Source of the DNA: Reyranella sp.
GTDB lineage: Bacteria; Pseudomonadota; Alphaproteobacteria; Reyranellales; Reyranellaceae
Direction: 5' to 3'
Assembly (NCBI GenBank): GCA_004296815.1
Contig: SCVT01000648.1
Coordinates: forward strand, 1-8,201
DNA length: 8,201 nt
The translations under genes and the position numbers were made by a program. This document shows positions 6,006-8,201 of this stretch, one piece after another. The notes beneath the pieces are model-generated. The model did no database searches and was not told the origin of the DNA. It worked only from the letters and a program-made list of their open reading frames with translations. Positions within the stretch are counted from its first letter, which is position 1. The number at the start of each line of letters is the position of its first letter.

Positions 6006-7319
6006 ATGCGGATGAGCCAGTATTTTCTGCCGACCCTGAAGGAGAATCCCTCAGAGGCGCAGATCGTCTCGCACCGCCTCATGCTGCGCGCCGGCCTCGT
6101 TCGCCAGACCAGTGCCGGCATCTATGCCTGGCTGCCGGCCGGCTTCCGCGTGCTGAAGAACATCGAGCGCATCGTCCGCGAGGAGCAGGATGCGGCAGGG
6201 GCCCAGGAGGTCCTGATGCCGACCATCCAGTCGGCCGAGCTGTGGAAGGAGAGCGGGCGTTACGACGCCTACGGACCCGAGATGCTGCGCATCAAGGACC
6301 GTCACGACCGCGAGATGCTCTACGGGCCGACGAACGAGGAGATGATCACCGTTCTGTTCCGCGATGGCGTAAAGAGCTACCGCGACCTGCCGAAGAACCT
6401 CTATCACATCCAGTGGAAGTTCCGTGACGAGGTGCGTCCCCGGTTCGGCGTGATGCGCGGCCGCGAGTTTCTGATGAAGGACAACTACTCCTTCGACATC
6501 GACAAGGCCGGCGCCATCCACTCCTACAACCGGATGTTCGTGGCCTACCTGCGCACCTTCGCGCGCATGGGCCTCAAGGCCATCCCGATGCGCGCCGACA
6601 CCGGCCCGATCGGCGGCGACCTCAGCCACGAATTCATCATCCTGGCGGAAACGGGCGAGAGCGCCGTGTTCTGCCACAAGGGCCTGGTCGACAAGGACAT
6701 CCTGGGCCGTGCGGTCGACTACGCGTCGGACCTGCAGCCGATCGTGAACGAATGGACCTCGCTCTACGCCGCGACCGACGAGAAGCACGACAAGGCGGCG
6801 TTCGAGGCGATTCCCGAGGGCGAGCGCCTGGCGGCGCGTGGAATCGAGGTCGGCCACATCTTCTATTTCGGCACCAAGTACTCCAAGCCGATGAACGCCG
6901 TCGTGGCCGGGCCGGGCGGCGAGCAGGTGACGGTGGAGATGGGTTCCTACGGCATCGGCGTCTCGCGCCTCGTCGGCGGCATCATCGAGGCGAGCCACGA
7001 CGATGCCGGTATCGTCTGGCCGGAGTCGGTGGCGCCGTTCAAGGTGGCCATCGTCAACCTGAAGCCGGACGACGGCGCGGTGAGCGGTGCCTGCCAGAAG
7101 CTCTACGACGCACTGGCCGCCAATGGCATCGAGGCACTGCACGACGACCGAGACCTGCGGCCGGGCGCCAAGTTCGCCGACATGGACCTGATCGGCACGC
7201 CCTGGCAGGTGATCGTCGGGCCAAAGGGCCTGGCCGCCGGCAAGGTCGAGCTCAAGAACCGCAAGACCGGCGCGCGCGAGGAGTTGCCGCCGGAACAGGT
7301 CCTCGCACGGTTCAGCTAG
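6006..7319 (+). CDS. proS: Prolyl-tRNA synthetase, short form without editing insertion
   Basis: This class II synthetase charges tRNA-Pro with proline. The product has 437 residues. Motif 1 lies around the [17 protein letters not shown] stretch (45–61), the ProRS signature TNEE is at 109–112, motif 2 [17 protein letters not shown] is at 139–155, and motif 3 GSYGIGVSR is at 313–321. The C-terminal anticodon-binding domain runs from about 340 ([13 protein letters not shown]) to the end. The spacing between motifs 2 and 3 is too short for the roughly 180-residue cis-editing (INS) domain of E. coli-type ProRS; this short form is typical of alphaproteobacteria. The ATG at 6006 is chosen because homologues begin MR(L/M)S.YFLPTLKE and CGAGGA (about 5990–5995) lies upstream. 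The frame is open back to an ATG at 5880, but those 42 extra residues look unconserved and would run through the putative promoter. lolC follows after 18 nt. Confidence 0.96.
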   Translation: MRMSQYFLPTLKENPSEAQIVSHRLMLRAGLVRQTSAGIYAWLPAGFRVLKNIERIVREEQDAAGAQEVLMPTIQSAELWKESGRYDAYGPEMLRIKDRHDREMLYGPTNEEMITVLFRDGVKSYRDLPKNLYHIQWKFRDEVRPRFGVMRGREFLMKDNYSFDIDKAGAIHSYNRMFVAYLRTFARMGLKAIPMRADTGPIGGDLSHEFIILAETGESAVFCHKGLVDKDILGRAVDYASDLQPIVNEWTSLYAATDEKHDKAAFEAIPEGERLAARGIEVGHIFYFGTKYSKPMNAVVAGPGGEQVTVEMGSYGIGVSRLVGGIIEASHDDAGIVWPESVAPFKVAIVNLKPDDGAVSGACQKLYDALAANGIEALHDDRDLRPGAKFADMDLIGTPWQVIVGPKGLAAGKVELKNRKTGAREELPPEQVLARFS

Positions 7320-7337
7320 GTCGGATAGGCGCCCATC

Positions 7338-8201
7338 ATGGCCTTTGCCGCCGTCGAGCGCCTGATCGCCTTCCGCTACCTCCGCGCACGCCGCGAGGAA
7401 GGCTTCATTTCGGTCATCGCCGGCTTCTCGCTGGTCGGCATCACGCTCGGCGTGGGCACGCTGATCGTCGTGATGGCCGTGATGAACGGCTTCCGCGTCG
7501 AGATGCTGCGCCAGATGTCGAGCATCAGCGGTCAGCTCGGCGTCCAGGGCAACCGCGGCGGCATCGAGGTCTCGCCGGATCTGCTGAAGCAGATGCGGGC
7601 GGTACCGGGCGTCGTCACCGCGACACCGTCCGCGGAAGGCCAGCTCATGGCCGTGGTCGGCGATCGCGTTCGCGGCGTGGTGCTGCGGGGCATGACTGCC
7701 CAGGATCTGCGCGAGCGCGTCCCGGTGTCGGCCGCGGTCGAAGGCAGCCCCGAGCTCCGTGATCGCTATCGCGGCCTTTGTCGCAGCGACGAGGACAAGC
7801 CGATCGACTGGGGCAGCCTCAAATCCTTCGGTGACGACTTCTCCGTAGCCATCGGCCGTCGCTTCGCTGACCTCATGAATCTCAAGGTGGGGGACACGCT
7901 GCAGCTCGTCTCGCCGGTTTCGGTCGCGACGCCGCTCGGCGTGATGCCGCGCTCTGCGGCGGCGCGCGTCGCCGCCATCTTCTGCACCGGCATGTACGAC
8001 TACGACGCGAACTTCGTCTACGCGCCGATGCAGGACGCGCAGCGTCTGCTCAACCTCGGGCCGAACGTGACAGGCGTCGAGGTGTTCGTGAGCGACAATG
8101 CTTCCCTGGGGCAGACCCGTCGTCTCCTGATGGAGGTGGTCGGCACGCAGGGCTGGGTGTTCGATTGGTTCCAGGCCAATGCCGGGTTCTTCAGTGCCAT
8201 C
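7338..8201 (+). CDS. lolC: Lipoprotein-releasing ABC transporter permease (LolC/LolE family), 5' part
   Basis: This is the membrane subunit of the LolCDE system, which extracts outer-membrane lipoproteins from the inner membrane and hands them to LolA. The window contains the first 288 codons without a stop; the gene continues past the edge. The N-terminus MAFAAVERLIAFRYLRARREEGFISVIAGF is followed by the first transmembrane helix (about residues 22–47) with the signature GITLGVGTLIVVMAVMNGFR. A long periplasmic domain then occupies residues about 50–280 (for example GVVTATPSAEGQ, FYAP-like FVYAPMQDAQ and GVEVFVSD), as in MacB/LolC folds. The next helices lie beyond the window. The start ATG has a weak AGG-containing ribosome site (about 7325–7329) and sits 18 nt after proS, so the two are probably co-transcribed. 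LolC and LolE cannot be separated on this part. Many alphaproteobacteria have one such gene followed by lolD. Confidence 0.9.
   Translation, partial: MAFAAVERLIAFRYLRARREEGFISVIAGFSLVGITLGVGTLIVVMAVMNGFRVEMLRQMSSISGQLGVQGNRGGIEVSPDLLKQMRAVPGVVTATPSAEGQLMAVVGDRVRGVVLRGMTAQDLRERVPVSAAVEGSPELRDRYRGLCRSDEDKPIDWGSLKSFGDDFSVAIGRRFADLMNLKVGDTLQLVSPVSVATPLGVMPRSAAARVAAIFCTGMYDYDANFVYAPMQDAQRLLNLGPNVTGVEVFVSDNASLGQTRRLLMEVVGTQGWVFDWFQANAGFFSAI

Noticed and set aside
6051..7142. 363-codon open frame on the minus strand opposite proS
   Set aside because: It is antisense to a well-supported synthetase, and the composition is typical of a shadow frame.
6752..7762. 336-codon plus-strand frame spanning the end of proS and the start of lolC
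   Set aside because: It is out of frame with both genes, arginine- and glycine-rich, and without domain signatures. The two real frames explain the DNA.

Overview
This is a core-chromosome segment of a GC-rich alphaproteobacterium. The evidence is the near-exclusive use of G or C at third codon positions, the gene order nuoN–birA–coaX–rnj–mce–DUF1467 followed by proS–lolC, a DUF1467 membrane protein (mostly alphaproteobacterial), and a short prolyl-tRNA synthetase without the inserted editing domain. That order is familiar in Rhizobiales and Rhodospirillales. The sequence does not let me name a genus.

Positions 1–4289 form a tight forward gene train. It begins with the 3' end of nuoN (respiratory complex I). 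Biotin protein ligase follows (4-nt overlap), then type III pantothenate kinase, RNase J (4-nt overlap), methylmalonyl-CoA epimerase, and a small DUF1467 two-helix membrane protein. Gaps are 25 nt or less, so the genes are probably co-transcribed with the nuo operon and partly translationally coupled. Three products share a metabolic theme. CoaX makes the CoA precursor. BirA attaches biotin to carboxylases such as acetyl-CoA and propionyl-CoA carboxylase. The epimerase handles the methylmalonyl-CoA that propionyl-CoA carboxylase makes.

Positions 4290–4557 are non-coding and compositionally unusual. An AT-rich patch holds a short hairpin just after the forward train. A strong hairpin with a T tract, oriented to the minus strand, is a good intrinsic terminator. 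About 140 nt of further hairpin-rich sequence lies between it and the end of the minus-strand gene. This could be a long 3' UTR or a small RNA, and it is the least explained part of the window.

Positions 4558–5850 (minus) encode an NCS2/AzgA-type purine permease, the only reverse-strand gene, which separates DUF1467 from proS. A 155-nt divergent intergenic region (5851–6005) holds a plausible proS promoter. Positions 6006–7319 encode prolyl-tRNA synthetase. From 7338 to the window edge runs the 5' part of a LolC/LolE-type lipoprotein-release permease.

I see no mobile element, CRISPR array, tRNA, rRNA or defence system. The genes are conserved housekeeping genes, and I do not see an undescribed multi-gene system. 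The best leads are the 4290–4557 intergenic region and the hairpin that abuts the RNase J start codon.
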